A stretch of DNA of 64,000 bases from Pseudomonas phenolilytica (GCF_021432765.1 NZ_CP058908.1:3558001-3622000); one strand, 5' to 3'. Positions 8,188 to 17,271 are shown, counted from the stretch's first letter. The notes: generated from the letters alone by a model not told the origin. A program made the numbers and translations.

Positions 8188-9084
8188 TCAGGCCACGAGC
8201 GTCTCGGCCAGCGCCCGACCGATCGCCGCCAGCGCGGCGTTGCGCTCCTCGGCGCTGGCCCGCGTCTGCGTGAGGTAGACGCAGGCAATCACCGGCTGGC
8301 GCTGCGGCGGCCAGATCACCGCGATCTCGTTGGTCGTGCCGCGCTCGCCCGAGCCGGTCTTGTCGCCGAGGCGCCAGGTTGGCGGCAGGCCGGCGCGCAG
8401 CTTGGCCGCACCGGTCTGGCTGGCGAGCATCCAGGCGATGAGCTGGTCGCGCGAGGCCGCCGACAGGCTGTCACCCAGCACCAGCCGTTGCAGATTCGCG
8501 GCCATCGCCGCCGGCGTGGTGGTGTCGCGCGGATCGCCAGGGCGTGCCTCGTTCAGCTCGGTTTCCCAACGATCCAGACGGGTGAAGCGGTCGCCGAGCG
8601 TACGAGCGAAATCGCCGATCGCGCCCGGCCCGCCGAGGTGACGCAGCAGCAGGTTGCCCGCCGTATTGTCGCTCAGGGTGATGGCGGCCTCGCAGAGCGC
8701 GGCGAGCGTCATGCCATCGTCGACATGCTGCTCGGTGACTGGCGAGTAGGTCACCAGATCGTCCGCGGTGTAGCGGATGCGCGTCTGCAGCGAATCCGCG
8801 CCGGCATCGACTCGCCGCAGCACCGCCGCGCCCGCCAGCAGCTTGAAGGTGCTGCACAACGGGAAGCGTTCATCGGCACGGTGCAGCCATTGCCGGCCGG
8901 ACTGGCTGTCGATGATCGCCACGCCCAGGCGCGCCTGCAGCTGCTTTTCCAGCGCGGCGAATCGGTGCGTCAGGTCTTCGCCGCGACGCTCGATGGCCCA
9001 CGCCCGGTCGCCACGATCCAGCGCGCCGCCGAGCAGCAGCGCACCCCCCAGCAAGGAAAACTGTCGCCGTGTCAGTACCTTCAC
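8188..9084 (-). CDS. Class A beta-lactamase with Tat signal
   Basis: This 298-aa periplasmic serine beta-lactamase hydrolyses beta-lactams through an acyl-enzyme. All class A elements are present: the S78-T-F-K81 box, S138-D-N140, the omega-loop E174-TELN and K242-T-G. A cysteine precedes the active serine, but there is no partner after KTG (the sequence is GSGERGTTNE), so the disulfide of class A carbapenemases is absent. The export signal LTRRQFSLLGG is a twin-arginine motif, followed by a hydrophobic stretch ending near AWA (residue 30). The GTG at 9084 is chosen from GGAGG six bases upstream. It ends 7 bases from rlhA (convergent). Spectrum cannot be judged here. Confidence 0.9.
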   Translation of the reverse strand: MKVLTRRQFSLLGGALLLGGALDRGDRAWAIERRGEDLTHRFAALEKQLQARLGVAIIDSQSGRQWLHRADERFPLCSTFKLLAGAAVLRRVDAGADSLQTRIRYTADDLVTYSPVTEQHVDDGMTLAALCEAAITLSDNTAGNLLLRHLGGPGAIGDFARTLGDRFTRLDRWETELNEARPGDPRDTTTPAAMAANLQRLVLGDSLSAASRDQLIAWMLASQTGAAKLRAGLPPTWRLGDKTGSGERGTTNEIAVIWPPQRQPVIACVYLTQTRASAEERNAALAAIGRALAETLVA

Positions 9085-9273
9085 CTTGTTCCTCCATTCG
9101 ACCAACACACCGCTCAAGCGCGGACGCTGAGCGTAGGCTATCCAACGCCAATGTTCTGCCGGATCAGGCTCAGTGCGATGAGCGGATTGGCGAACGCCTG
9201 TGCCGTCGCATGCTTTAAACTCGTGCCCTTCTTCCGCACTACCCGGCGAATCCCCTCGCTGCCCGGACTGCCC

Positions 9274-10101
9274 ATGAAGCAACGCGCCGTAACGCCCTTC
9301 CAGATCTTCATCCTCGTGCTGTCGTTCTACGTGCTGGGTGCGCTGGTAGCCGACCTGTTCTTCAAGCTGCCGCCCGATATCTCGACACTGCTGGGCTATC
9401 TGGACACCATCGTCTGCTTCTTTTTCTTCCTCGACTTCTGCATGCGCTTTCAGCAGGCCGAGAACAAGTGGCGCTTCATGCGCTGGGGCTGGATCGATCT
9501 GCTCGCCAGCGTGCCGGCCAGCGGCTTGCAGGCGGCCAAGCTGGTGCGTGCGTTCCAGATTCTGCGCATCCTGCGCGCGCTGAAGTCGCTGCAGCTGATC
9601 TGGCGCGTGCTGTTTCGCAACCGCGCCGAGGGCATCGTCGTCTCGGCGGCAACGGCGACCCTCCTGCTGGTGGCCTTCGGCGCGATCACCATGCTGCTGG
9701 TGGAGGCACCGAATCCGCAGAGCTCGATCAACACCCCGGAGGAGGCGCTGTGGTGGGCCTTCGTCACGGTAACGACGGTCGGTTATGGCGATTTCTATCC
9801 GGTAACCACTGCCGGACGCATCGTCGCGGTATTGCTGATGGTTTCCGGCGTAGGCCTGTTCGGCAGTTTCGCCGCCTACATCGGCTCGCTGTTCGTCGCC
9901 GACCAGAACGAGGAAGAAGAAAAGCGCGACGCCGACGACCGCGAGCTGATGCATCGGCTGCTGGCACAGGTGGACAGCCTCAATCAGGAGGTGAAGAGTC
10001 TGCGCGCCGAACTGCAACGTGGACGGCTCGCCGAGCGTACGGGCGAAGCTGGCGCCGATACGCCGATGGCCACCACGCCGGAGCCGACGCGCAGGGCGTG
10101 A
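9274..10101 (+). CDS. Voltage-gated-type potassium channel protein
   Basis: This 275-aa inner-membrane protein has an ion-channel fold. Several hydrophobic segments (IFILVLSFYVLGALVADLFF, YLDTIVCFFFFLDF) are followed by a basic amphipathic segment, KLVRAFQILRILRALKSL, which resembles the S4 voltage sensor. The pore helix and selectivity filter read WWAFVTVTTVGYGDFYP (about 165-181), the K+ signature TVGYGD, followed by S6. The C-terminus is a charged coiled-coil-like tail (RELMHRLLAQVDSLNQEVKSLR) that may drive tetramerisation. The ATG at 9274 gives a short basic N-terminus before the first membrane segment. Confidence 0.88.
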   Translation: MKQRAVTPFQIFILVLSFYVLGALVADLFFKLPPDISTLLGYLDTIVCFFFFLDFCMRFQQAENKWRFMRWGWIDLLASVPASGLQAAKLVRAFQILRILRALKSLQLIWRVLFRNRAEGIVVSAATATLLLVAFGAITMLLVEAPNPQSSINTPEEALWWAFVTVTTVGYGDFYPVTTAGRIVAVLLMVSGVGLFGSFAAYIGSLFVADQNEEEEKRDADDRELMHRLLAQVDSLNQEVKSLRAELQRGRLAERTGEAGADTPMATTPEPTRRA

Positions 10102-10203
10102 CGGCAAACTGTCGTCACGATTGTGTGGTGATCGCCTGCGGGCGGCCCGCCGCGCCCTATAATCGCCCCTGTCACACGTCCCGCACGGGAGCTTGCCGGC
10201 GTC

Positions 10204-10968
10204 ATGCCTTTCGAATATGCACGCAATCTGACCGGTCGCCGGCGTACCCGCCATGGCAATCGCCAACTGGGCCTGTGGCTGGCATTCAATGCCGGGGCGG
10301 CGAATGCCGGCGGCTTCCTCGCGGTGCAGCAATACACCTCGCACATGACCGGCATCGTCTCCTCGATGGCCGACAACCTGGTGCTGGGCGCCACCGACCT
10401 CGCCCTCGGCGGGCTCGGCGCGCTGCTGTCGTTCCTCTTCGGGGCGATGTGCTCGACCATCATGATCAACATCTCGCGGCGCCGGCACATGCACAGCCAG
10501 TACGCGCTGCCGCTGGCGCTTGAGGCCGTGCTGTTGCTGTGCTTCGGCGTGCTGGGCGCGCAGATGATGGCGGTGCCCGGGCTATTCGTGCCGCTCACGG
10601 TGATGCTGCTGTGCTTCATCATGGGACTGCAGAACGCCATGGTGACCAAGCTCTCGAACTCCGAGGTGCGCACCACGCACGTCACCGGAACGGTGACCGA
10701 TATCGGCATCGAGCTGGGCAAGCTGATCTACGTCAACCGCCTGCAACGGCCGGGGGAGAAACCGGTGCGCGCCAATCGCGAGCGCCTGCTGATCAACAGC
10801 CTGCTGGTCTGCTGCTTCTTCATCGGGGGCGTGAGTGGTGCCTTCGGCTTCAAGTATTTCGGCTTTCTCGCCACCGTACCGCTGGCCGGCGCGCTGCTGT
10901 TCTTCGCACTGGTGCCGATGTGGGACGACCTGCGCCTGAGCTGGACGCTCTGGCGGCGCAAACGCTGA
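10204..10968 (+). CDS. DUF1275 (YoaK-type) membrane protein
   Basis: This 254-aa polytopic inner-membrane protein has the DUF1275 pattern. A basic start is followed by FNAGAANAGGFLAVQQYTSHMTGIVSSM, then about five further hydrophobic segments. The conserved central motif GLQNAMVTKLSNSEVRTTHVTGT-x-TDIG is intact. DUF1275 proteins are widespread and of unknown function. It follows the channel gene by 102 bases on the same strand and ends 252 bases before glpF. That gap is annotated separately as the glpF control region. Confidence 0.85.
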   Translation: MPFEYARNLTGRRRTRHGNRQLGLWLAFNAGAANAGGFLAVQQYTSHMTGIVSSMADNLVLGATDLALGGLGALLSFLFGAMCSTIMINISRRRHMHSQYALPLALEAVLLLCFGVLGAQMMAVPGLFVPLTVMLLCFIMGLQNAMVTKLSNSEVRTTHVTGTVTDIGIELGKLIYVNRLQRPGEKPVRANRERLLINSLLVCCFFIGGVSGAFGFKYFGFLATVPLAGALLFFALVPMWDDLRLSWTLWRRKR

Positions 10969-11102
10969 GCGCGATCCGCCACACCATGCCTATCCTTCGC
11001 GCGCCCTCACGCGCCCTTCACCTTCGCCCTCGCCTTTACGGTTCGTACGCCGCTGCCGCATGACCATTCGGCGCTAAAAACGTTCGCTTACCCTTCGTCA
11101 GA

Positions 11103-11163
11103 ATGTTCAATTATTTACTTTGACAGAGCGGGTTTTTGCCCATAGCTTTTCGATTCCGAACAT
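11103..11163 (+). promoter_or_regulatory. glpF control region with promoter and GlpR-like half-sites
   Basis: ATGTTC at 11103-11108 and GAACAT at 11158-11163 are the two half-sites of the GlpR-type operator seen upstream of glpD, here 49 bases apart. Between them lies a TTGACA hexamer (11120-11125) with TAGCTT 17 bases downstream, a plausible sigma-70 promoter. The half-sites would bracket this promoter. The -10 match is weak (three of six). The rest of the 252-base gap contains no gene. Confidence 0.5.
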
Positions 11164-11189
11164 TTACGAACCATTCCGCAGTCGGCTCG

Positions 11190-11200
11190 AACAATAACAA
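11190..11200 (+). promoter_or_regulatory. Crc/Hfq CA motif before glpF
   Basis: The stretch AACAATAACAA contains two overlapping matches to AANAANAA (11190-11197 and 11193-11200), the motif bound by Hfq/Crc in pseudomonads. It lies about 20 bases before the glpF start, inside the predicted leader. This would subject glycerol uptake to translational catabolite repression. Confidence 0.55.
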
Positions 11201-11220
11201 TCCGCATGAGGCTCCCGCGC

Positions 11221-12102
11221 ATGAGTACTCCAACCGTCCCGACCCTCAAGGGACAATGCATCGCCGAGTTTCTCGGCACCGCCCTTCTGATCTTCTTCGG
11301 CACCGGCTGCGTCGCCGCGCTCAAGCTGGGCGGCGCCAATCTCGGGTTATGGGAAATCAGCATCATCTGGGGCATCGGCGTGTCGATGGCGGTGTATCTG
11401 GCCGCCGGCGTATCCGGTGCGCACCTGAACCCGGCCGTCACCATCGCGCTGTGGCTGTTCGGCACCTTCGAGCGACAACGCGTACCGGCGTACATCCTTG
11501 CCCAGGTCGCCGGCGCCTTCTGTGCCGCCGCGCTGGTGTACGGGCTGTACAGCAGCCTGTTCATCGATTTCGAGCAGGCGAACCACATGGTTCGCGGCAG
11601 CCTCGAAAGCCTGCAGCTGGCCTCGGTGTTCTCCACCTATCCGCACGCGTCGCTGTCGTTCGGCCAGGCGTTCCTGGTGGAGGTGGTGATCACCGCGATC
11701 CTGCTGGCGATGATCATGGCCATCACCGATGACGGCAACGGCCTGCCCAGCGGCCCGCTGGCGCCGTTGCTGATCGGACTACTGATCGCCGTGATCGGCG
11801 GTGCGATGGGACCGCTGACCGGCTTCGCGATGAACCCGGCACGCGACTTCGGACCCAAACTGATGACCTTCTTCGCCGGCTGGGGCGATGTGGCCTTCAC
11901 CGGCGGGCGGGACATTCCGTATTTCCTGGTGCCTATCTTCGCGCCGATCCTCGGCGCCTGCCTGGGCGCCGCGGGTTACAAGGCACTGATCTGCCGGCAC
12001 TTGCCGGGGGTAGGCTCGGCCGCCTGCGATGCACCGAAACCCAAGGAAAAGGCCACTGCCGAAATGGGCTCCGCGCAGCCCGATATCAGCAAAGTTCGCT
12101 AA
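11221..12102 (+). CDS. glpF: Glycerol uptake facilitator (aquaglyceroporin)
   Basis: This 293-aa major-intrinsic-protein channel lets glycerol cross the inner membrane by facilitated diffusion. Both NPA motifs are present: SGAHLNPAVT (about 66-75) and FAMNPARDFGPK (about 200-211). The second carries the D after NPAR that is typical of glycerol facilitators rather than water channels. Six membrane segments can be traced. The cytoplasmic tail after about residue 265 is Lys/Ala-rich. glpK starts 12 bases after the stop, so the two are surely co-transcribed. The start is the ATG encoding MSTPTVP; an upstream in-frame ATG at 11206 would add five residues. Confidence 0.95.
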   Translation: MSTPTVPTLKGQCIAEFLGTALLIFFGTGCVAALKLGGANLGLWEISIIWGIGVSMAVYLAAGVSGAHLNPAVTIALWLFGTFERQRVPAYILAQVAGAFCAAALVYGLYSSLFIDFEQANHMVRGSLESLQLASVFSTYPHASLSFGQAFLVEVVITAILLAMIMAITDDGNGLPSGPLAPLLIGLLIAVIGGAMGPLTGFAMNPARDFGPKLMTFFAGWGDVAFTGGRDIPYFLVPIFAPILGACLGAAGYKALICRHLPGVGSAACDAPKPKEKATAEMGSAQPDISKVR

Positions 12103-12114
12103 GGAAACGTCGAC

Positions 12115-13623
12115 ATGAGCAATCAGAACAAGCAATTCATCGTCGCCCTCGACCAGGGCACCACCAGCTCGCGCGCCATCGTGCTGGACCGCAACGCCAA
12201 CGTGGTGACCATCGCCCAGCGCGAGTTCGCGCAGATCTACCCGCAGCCGAGCTGGGTCGAGCACGACCCCATGGAAATCTGGGCGACCCAGAGCGGCGTG
12301 TTCGTCGAAGCCCTGGCCCAGGCCGGCATCACCAACGAGCAGGTGGCGGCGATCGGCATCACCAACCAGCGTGAAACGGCCATCGTCTGGGACAAGGTCA
12401 CCGGCCGGCCGATCTACAACGCCATCGTCTGGCAGAGCCGCCAGAGCACGCCGATCTGCGACCAACTCAAGCGCGACGGCATGAACGATCACATCCGCAA
12501 GACCACCGGTCTGGTGATCGACCCCTATTTCTCCGGCACCAAGATCAAGTGGATTCTCGATCACGTCGAAGGCAGCCGCGAGCGCGCCCGCCGTGGCGAG
12601 CTGCTGTTCGGCACCGTCGACTGCTGGCTGATCTGGAAGATGACCCAGGGCAAGGCCCACGTCACCGACTACACCAACGCCTCGCGCACCATGCTCTACG
12701 ACATTCACAAGCTGGACTGGGACCCGGTGATGCTCGAGGCGCTGGATATCCCACGCGAGATGCTGCCGGAAGTGCGCTCCTCGTCGGAGGTGTACGGCCA
12801 CGCCTATATCGGTTCCGGCCAGAGCACCGGCATTCCCATCGCGGGCATCGCCGGCGACCAGCAGGCGGCGCTGTTTGGCCAGATGTGCGTCGAGCCGGGG
12901 CAGGCGAAGAACACCTACGGCACCGGCTGCTTCCTGCTGATGAATACCGGGACCAAGGCAGTGCAATCCGAGCATGGTCTGCTGACCACCATCGCCTGCG
13001 GCCCGCGCGGCGAAGTGAATTACGCGCTGGAAGGCGCCATCTTCAACGGCGGCTCGACCGTGCAGTGGCTGCGTGACGAGCTGAAGGTGCTCAACGAATC
13101 ACTGGACTCGGAGTACTTCGCCACCAAGGTGCCGGACAGCAACGGCATCTATCTGGTGCCGGCCTTCACCGGTCTCGGCGCGCCCTACTGGGACCCGCGC
13201 GCCCGTGGCGCGCTGTTCGGCCTGACCCGCGGGGTCAAGGTCGATCATCTGATCCGCGCCGCGCTGGAGTCCATCGCCTACCAGACCCGCGACGTGCTCG
13301 ACGCCATGCAGCAGGACGCCGGCGAGCGTCTGCGCGCCCTGCGCGTGGACGGCGGCGCGGTGGCCAACAACTTCCTCATGCAGTTCCAGGCCGACTTGCT
13401 CGGCACGCAGGTGGAACGCCCGCAGATGAAGGAAACCACCGCCCTCGGCGCGGCCTACCTGGCCGGGCTGGCGACCGGTTTCTGGAGCGACCTCGACGAG
13501 CTGCGCAGCAAGAGCAGCATCGAGCGGGTGTTCGAACCGGCGTGCGGAAGCGAACAGCGCGAAGCGCTCTATCGGGGCTGGCAGAAGGCGGTCGACCGCA
13601 CGCGCAACTGGGCCGAGGACTGA
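12115..13623 (+). CDS. glpK: Glycerol kinase
   Basis: This 502-aa FGGY-family kinase phosphorylates glycerol to sn-glycerol 3-phosphate with ATP, trapping it in the cell. The N-terminus [17 protein letters not shown] is the phosphate-binding signature. The glycerol-contacting region INYNAIVWQ-like segment ([12 protein letters not shown]) and the ATP-binding [11 protein letters not shown] and [16 protein letters not shown] segments are intact. Length equals the usual 500-aa size. It is the second gene of glpFK. The next gene, glpR, begins 131 bases downstream with its own leader. Confidence 0.97.
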   Translation: MSNQNKQFIVALDQGTTSSRAIVLDRNANVVTIAQREFAQIYPQPSWVEHDPMEIWATQSGVFVEALAQAGITNEQVAAIGITNQRETAIVWDKVTGRPIYNAIVWQSRQSTPICDQLKRDGMNDHIRKTTGLVIDPYFSGTKIKWILDHVEGSRERARRGELLFGTVDCWLIWKMTQGKAHVTDYTNASRTMLYDIHKLDWDPVMLEALDIPREMLPEVRSSSEVYGHAYIGSGQSTGIPIAGIAGDQQAALFGQMCVEPGQAKNTYGTGCFLLMNTGTKAVQSEHGLLTTIACGPRGEVNYALEGAIFNGGSTVQWLRDELKVLNESLDSEYFATKVPDSNGIYLVPAFTGLGAPYWDPRARGALFGLTRGVKVDHLIRAALESIAYQTRDVLDAMQQDAGERLRALRVDGGAVANNFLMQFQADLLGTQVERPQMKETTALGAAYLAGLATGFWSDLDELRSKSSIERVFEPACGSEQREALYRGWQKAVDRTRNWAED

Positions 13624-13754
13624 TCGGACGCCGCCGCGCCTGCCCAGCGAGCGTTCGTAAGCAGGCGCGGCATGTGCGAATCCGAACGCTCGGCGCTTTA
13701 ATCACGCGCCAGACTGCGGCATGCTTCGGGGCAAACAGCCCATAAGGAAGCCCC

Positions 13755-14513
13755 ATGAGCCTGGCGCCCCGACAGCAGAACATCCTGGATCTCGTGCGTG
13801 AGCGCGGCTACGTCAGCATCGACGAGCTGGCCCGGCATTTTGCCGTCACGCCGCAGACCATCCGCCGGGACATCAACCACCTGGGCGAAGCCGGGCTGCT
13901 GCGCCGCTATCACGGCGGCGCTGCCTATGATTCCAGCGTGCAGAACACCGCCTACAGCCAGCGCGCACGGCAAATGCGCGACGAGAAGCTGCGCATCGCC
14001 GCCGCCGTGGCCGCGCGGATTCCCGATCAGGCCTCGCTGTTCATCAACATCGGCACCACCACCGAAGCCATCGCGCAGGCGCTGCTGAACCACCGCGACC
14101 TGAAGATCATCACCAACGACCTGCACGTGGCGAGCATTCTCAGCACCAAGGAGGATTTCGACGTGCTGATCGCCGGCGGCAGCGTGCGTAGCGACGGTGG
14201 CATCGTCGGTCAGGCTACGGCGGATTTCATCAGCCAGTTCAAGGTGGACTTCGCGCTGATCGGCATCAGCGGCGTCGACGAGGACGGCACCCTGCTCGAC
14301 TTCGACTATCAGGAAGTCCGCGTCTCGCAGGCGATCATCCATAACGCCCGCAAGGTTTTCCTGGCAGCGGATTCGAGCAAGTTCGGCCGCAGCGCCATGA
14401 CGCGCCTGGGCTCGCTGGAGCAGATCGACTGCCTGTTCACCGATGCGCCGCCGTCCGAAGTCTTCGCCGAACTGCTTGCACGCCACAAGGTGCAGGTGGA
14501 AATCGCCGGATAG
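13755..14513 (+). CDS. glpR: Glycerol-3-phosphate regulon repressor, DeoR family
   Basis: This 252-aa repressor has an N-terminal winged helix ([38 protein letters not shown], about 6-43), the DeoR signature. It is followed by a DeoRC sugar-phosphate sensor domain with [10 protein letters not shown] and the [11 protein letters not shown] segment. GlpR releases DNA when it binds glycerol 3-phosphate. It lies between glpK and glpD, the standard Pseudomonas order. GlpR-type inverted repeats occur in front of glpD and glpF. The start ATG has AAGGAAG just upstream. Confidence 0.95.
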   Translation: MSLAPRQQNILDLVRERGYVSIDELARHFAVTPQTIRRDINHLGEAGLLRRYHGGAAYDSSVQNTAYSQRARQMRDEKLRIAAAVAARIPDQASLFINIGTTTEAIAQALLNHRDLKIITNDLHVASILSTKEDFDVLIAGGSVRSDGGIVGQATADFISQFKVDFALIGISGVDEDGTLLDFDYQEVRVSQAIIHNARKVFLAADSSKFGRSAMTRLGSLEQIDCLFTDAPPSEVFAELLARHKVQVEIAG

Positions 14514-14574
14514 CGAGCTTTCGCGCCCGTCCCGCTCAGTGCGGAAGGCCTTTCAGCAAACGCCATTTTCGGAA

Positions 14575-14602
14575 ATGTTCCCTTTTATCTGATTTCGAAC
14601 AT
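14575..14602 (+). promoter_or_regulatory. Spaced GlpR-like half-sites upstream of glpD
   Basis: ATGTTC (14575-14580) and GAACAT (14597-14602) form an inverted pair separated by 16 bases, the same hexamers as in the compact operator 34 bases further on. The pair could be an auxiliary site for looping or cooperative binding. Its wide spacing makes it weaker evidence than the 14636 site. Confidence 0.4.
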
Positions 14603-14635
14603 TTTTGCTTTCACATGGATTCTCTCACGAATACC

Positions 14636-14653
14636 ATGTTCAAAACCGAACAT
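14636..14653 (+). promoter_or_regulatory. GlpR operator upstream of glpD
   Basis: ATGTTCAAAACCGAACAT is an 18-base inverted repeat with perfect six-base arms. It matches the general shape of the GlpR operator known in E. coli (arms ATGTTC/GAACAT around a short centre). It ends 26 bases before the glpD start, where bound repressor would block RNA polymerase or early elongation. Confidence 0.75.
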
Positions 14654-14679
14654 GATCTTTCGTTTTCGAGGAGAAGCCC

Positions 14680-16230
14680 GTGCCCCATTCCGTCCAGCCC
14701 GTCTCCGAGCTCTATGACGTTGCCGTGATCGGCGGCGGTATCAACGGCGTCGGCATCGCGGCCGATGCCGCCGGTCGCGGCCTGTCGGTGTTCCTTTGCG
14801 AACGCGACGACCTCGCCAGCCACACCTCGTCGGCCAGCAGCAAGCTGATCCATGGCGGGCTGCGCTATCTGGAACACTACGAATTCCGCCTGGTTCGCGA
14901 GGCGCTGGCCGAGCGCGAAGTGCTGCTCGCGAAGGCTCCGCACATCGTCAAACCGATGCGCTTCGTGCTGCCTCATCGCCCGCATCTGCGTCCGGCGTGG
15001 ATGATCCGCGCCGGGCTGTTCCTCTACGACCACCTCGGCAAGCGCGAGAAGCTGCCGGGTTCGCGCGGCTTGCGCTTTTCGGCCGAAAGTCCGCTCAAAC
15101 CGCATATCCGCCGTGGCTTCGAGTACTCCGATTGCTGGGTGGACGACGCGCGGCTGGTGGTGCTCAACGCCATTGCGGCACGCGAGAAAGGCGCGCATAT
15201 CCACACCCGCACCCAATGCCTGAGCGCCAAGCGCGCCGGCAGCATCTGGCATGTCGAGCTACAGCGCCAGGACGGCAGCCGCTTTTCCTTGCGCGCCAAG
15301 GCGCTGGTCAATGCCGCCGGGCCATGGGTGGCGCAGTTCATCGGCGAGGGCCTGCAGCAACGTTCGCCCTACGGCATCCGCCTGATCCAGGGCAGCCACA
15401 TCATCGTGCCCAGGCTGTATGACGGCGAGCAGGCATTCATCCTGCAGAACGAGGACCGCCGCATCGTGTTCGCCATTCCCTACCTCGGGCGCTACACGAT
15501 GATAGGCACCACCGACCGCGAGTATCAGGGCGACCCGGCGCAGGTGCGCATCAGCGAGGAGGAGATCGGCTACCTGCTGGGCGTGGCCAATGCGCACTTC
15601 CGCCAGCAGCTGGCGCCAACCGACATCCTGCACAGCTTCGCCGGCGTGCGACCGCTGTGCGATGACGAATCGGACAACCCCGCTGCCGTCACCCGCGATT
15701 ACACCCTCGCGCTGGCGGCGGACCCACAACAGGCGCCGCTGCTCTCGGTCTTCGGCGGCAAGCTGACCACCTACCGCAAACTCGCCGAGTCGGCGATGAC
15801 GCTGCTGGCGCCGTTCTTTCCCGCACTGGGACCGAGCTGGACGGCCAGCGCCGCGCTCCCCGGCAGCGAGGAGATGGATTCGCCGCAGCAGCTGGCCCGG
15901 GACATCGAGGCGCGCATCAGCGGCATCGAACCGGCGCTGGCGCAACGCTGGGCCAGCACCTACGGCAGCCGTGTGTGGCAGATGCTCGGCGATGCCCACA
16001 CGCTGCAGCAGCTTGGCCAGCCACTCGCTGCGCAGCTCTACAGCCGTGAGGTGGACTATCTGCGCGACCACGAATGGGCATGCGAGGCGGACGACATTCT
16101 CTGGCGTCGCACCAAGCTCGGATTGAGCTTCACCGCGCAGGACAAGGCGCGCCTGCAGCGCTATCTGGACAGCGACACGAAACTCGACGAGGCCGCCGTG
16201 CCACCACTGGCTAGCCGCGCAACTGGCTAG
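14680..16230 (+). CDS. glpD: Aerobic glycerol-3-phosphate dehydrogenase
   Basis: This 516-aa FAD enzyme at the inner membrane oxidises sn-glycerol 3-phosphate to dihydroxyacetone phosphate and passes electrons to ubiquinone. The N-terminal dinucleotide fold reads DVAVIGGGINGVGIAADAAGRG (about 10-31). The FAD-glycerol-3-phosphate dehydrogenase signatures SSKLIHGGLRYLE and GGKLTTYRKLAE are present. It starts with GTG, preceded by GAGGAG. Its last 20 bases overlap the convergent zapA gene. It completes the glycerol pathway with glpF and glpK, and two GlpR-type sites precede it. Confidence 0.96.
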   Translation: MPHSVQPVSELYDVAVIGGGINGVGIAADAAGRGLSVFLCERDDLASHTSSASSKLIHGGLRYLEHYEFRLVREALAEREVLLAKAPHIVKPMRFVLPHRPHLRPAWMIRAGLFLYDHLGKREKLPGSRGLRFSAESPLKPHIRRGFEYSDCWVDDARLVVLNAIAAREKGAHIHTRTQCLSAKRAGSIWHVELQRQDGSRFSLRAKALVNAAGPWVAQFIGEGLQQRSPYGIRLIQGSHIIVPRLYDGEQAFILQNEDRRIVFAIPYLGRYTMIGTTDREYQGDPAQVRISEEEIGYLLGVANAHFRQQLAPTDILHSFAGVRPLCDDESDNPAAVTRDYTLALAADPQQAPLLSVFGGKLTTYRKLAESAMTLLAPFFPALGPSWTASAALPGSEEMDSPQQLARDIEARISGIEPALAQRWASTYGSRVWQMLGDAHTLQQLGQPLAAQLYSREVDYLRDHEWACEADDILWRRTKLGLSFTAQDKARLQRYLDSDTKLDEAAVPPLASRATG

Positions 16231-16492
16231 TGATGCGCTCCAGGCTGGAAGTGAGGCGCTGCTCGGCCGCGCGCAGCTCCTCGCCCTGCTGCAGCAACGG
16301 CGCGCAGAGGTTGAGCGCGGTCAGTACCAGCAGCTTGTCGGCACTGGCATCGGGGAACTGGCGGCGGCTTGCTGCCAGATGCTCCTGCAGCAGCGCTGCC
16401 GCGTCGGACAACAGCGCCGCCTGCCCTTCGCCGGCGCGAATCGAATACTCGCGCCCGAGAATGTTCAGCACCTGAATGCCGGCGGCGCTCAT
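16211..16492 (-). CDS. zapA: Cell division protein ZapA
   Basis: This 93-aa protein fits ZapA, which cross-links FtsZ filaments at mid-cell. The N-terminal dimer domain has VLNILGREYSIRAGEG, and the C-terminal half is a long helix rich in Glu/Gln/Leu for the anti-parallel coiled coil (QGEELRAAEQRLTSSLERITSQL). It overlaps the preceding zapB-like gene by four bases (ATGA) and overlaps the convergent glpD end by 20 bases. In other pseudomonads I know of, zapA is followed by 6S RNA; here glpD occupies that side. Confidence 0.88.
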   Translation of the reverse strand: MSAAGIQVLNILGREYSIRAGEGQAALLSDAAALLQEHLAASRRQFPDASADKLLVLTALNLCAPLLQQGEELRAAEQRLTSSLERITSQLRG

Positions 16493-16716
16493 GCGGCACT
16501 GCCGGCAGCGGCCCGCTCGATCAGCGCTTGCAACCGGGCCAGCGTCGCGCCCTGCTTTTCCTCCTGCTCCAGCGCGGCCAGCTGCAGGTTGTCGTTCTCC
16601 TCGCGGGCCTGCTGCAGCTGCTGTTCGAGCAGCGCGGCGGTTTCGCGCAGGGACTGATTCTGCTGCAGCAGGTCGGCGATGACGCGTTCGAGCTGGACGA
16701 GAGCGGTTTCAAGCAT
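16489..16716 (-). CDS. ZapB-like coiled-coil protein (TIGR02449 type)
   Basis: This 75-aa protein is almost entirely coiled coil, with heptads in VQLERVIADLLQQNQSLRET and further Gln/Glu/Leu-rich repeats. Small proteins of this TIGR02449 type precede zapA in pseudomonads and are thought to be ZapB-like division factors. The four-base overlap with zapA supports translational coupling. I chose the ATG at 16716 (MLETALVQ), which starts the coiled coil directly. The 161-base gap to the divergent ppiC should hold both promoters. Confidence 0.8.
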   Translation of the reverse strand: MLETALVQLERVIADLLQQNQSLRETAALLEQQLQQAREENDNLQLAALEQEEKQGATLARLQALIERAAAGSAA

Positions 16717-16877
16717 GAGAGGTATCCGGGGCCGGTGAAAAGGCGCGCGAGGATAGCAAAAGCACTGCTGGCGGGGGGCCTGCATTCGCGAGCGCATTGC
16801 AGCGACTGGCGGTCGCCAAAGCAAAGACGATTGCGGTAGCCTCGGCAGCCCATCCAAATGCATCACAGGAGTCACCC

Positions 16878-17159
16878 ATGGCCCGCGCCACCGCCCGCCA
16901 CATCCTGGTTTCCAGCGAAGCCAAGTGCAACGAACTGAAGGCTGCCATCGAAGGCGGCGCCGATTTCGCCCAGGTCGCCCGCGAGAATTCGAGCTGCCCG
17001 TCCAGCCGCGACGGCGGCAACCTCGGCTCCTTCGGCCCGGGACAGATGGTGCGTGAATTCGACACCGTCGTCTTCAGCGCGCCGCTCAACGTCGTGCAGG
17101 GGCCGGTGAAGACCCAGTTCGGCTATCACCTGCTGGAAGTCACCAGCCGCGAAGACTGA
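16878..17159 (+). CDS. ppiC: Peptidyl-prolyl cis-trans isomerase, parvulin type
   Basis: This 93-aa single-domain parvulin matches E. coli PpiC in length. Visible family features are ARHILVSSEAKCNELK at the start, the DFAQVARENSSCPSS loop, the conserved GGNLGSFGPGQMV segment and the closing VKTQFGYHLLEV with the active-site His. It has no signal peptide and should act in the cytoplasm. An AGGAG ribosome-binding site precedes the ATG. Confidence 0.94.
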   Translation: MARATARHILVSSEAKCNELKAAIEGGADFAQVARENSSCPSSRDGGNLGSFGPGQMVREFDTVVFSAPLNVVQGPVKTQFGYHLLEVTSRED

Positions 17160-17271
17160 TCCTGCCCGCCCCACGCTTCGGCGTGGGGACGCAGTATTTT
17201 TTCCACCATCGCGGATGATTTCCGCCAAGCGGCGGTCCAATACGGCACGACCAAATCAAGAGGTATGTGCC

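Noticed and set aside
9085..10494. N-terminal extension of the beta-lactamase frame
   Set aside because: It runs antisense to the K+ channel gene. The GTG at 9084 with GGAGG and a Tat signal is the real start.
16717..16877. 6S RNA or another RNA gene near zapA
   Set aside because: The 161-base gap has no extended pairing typical of 6S RNA, and the 3' side of zapA is occupied by glpD.
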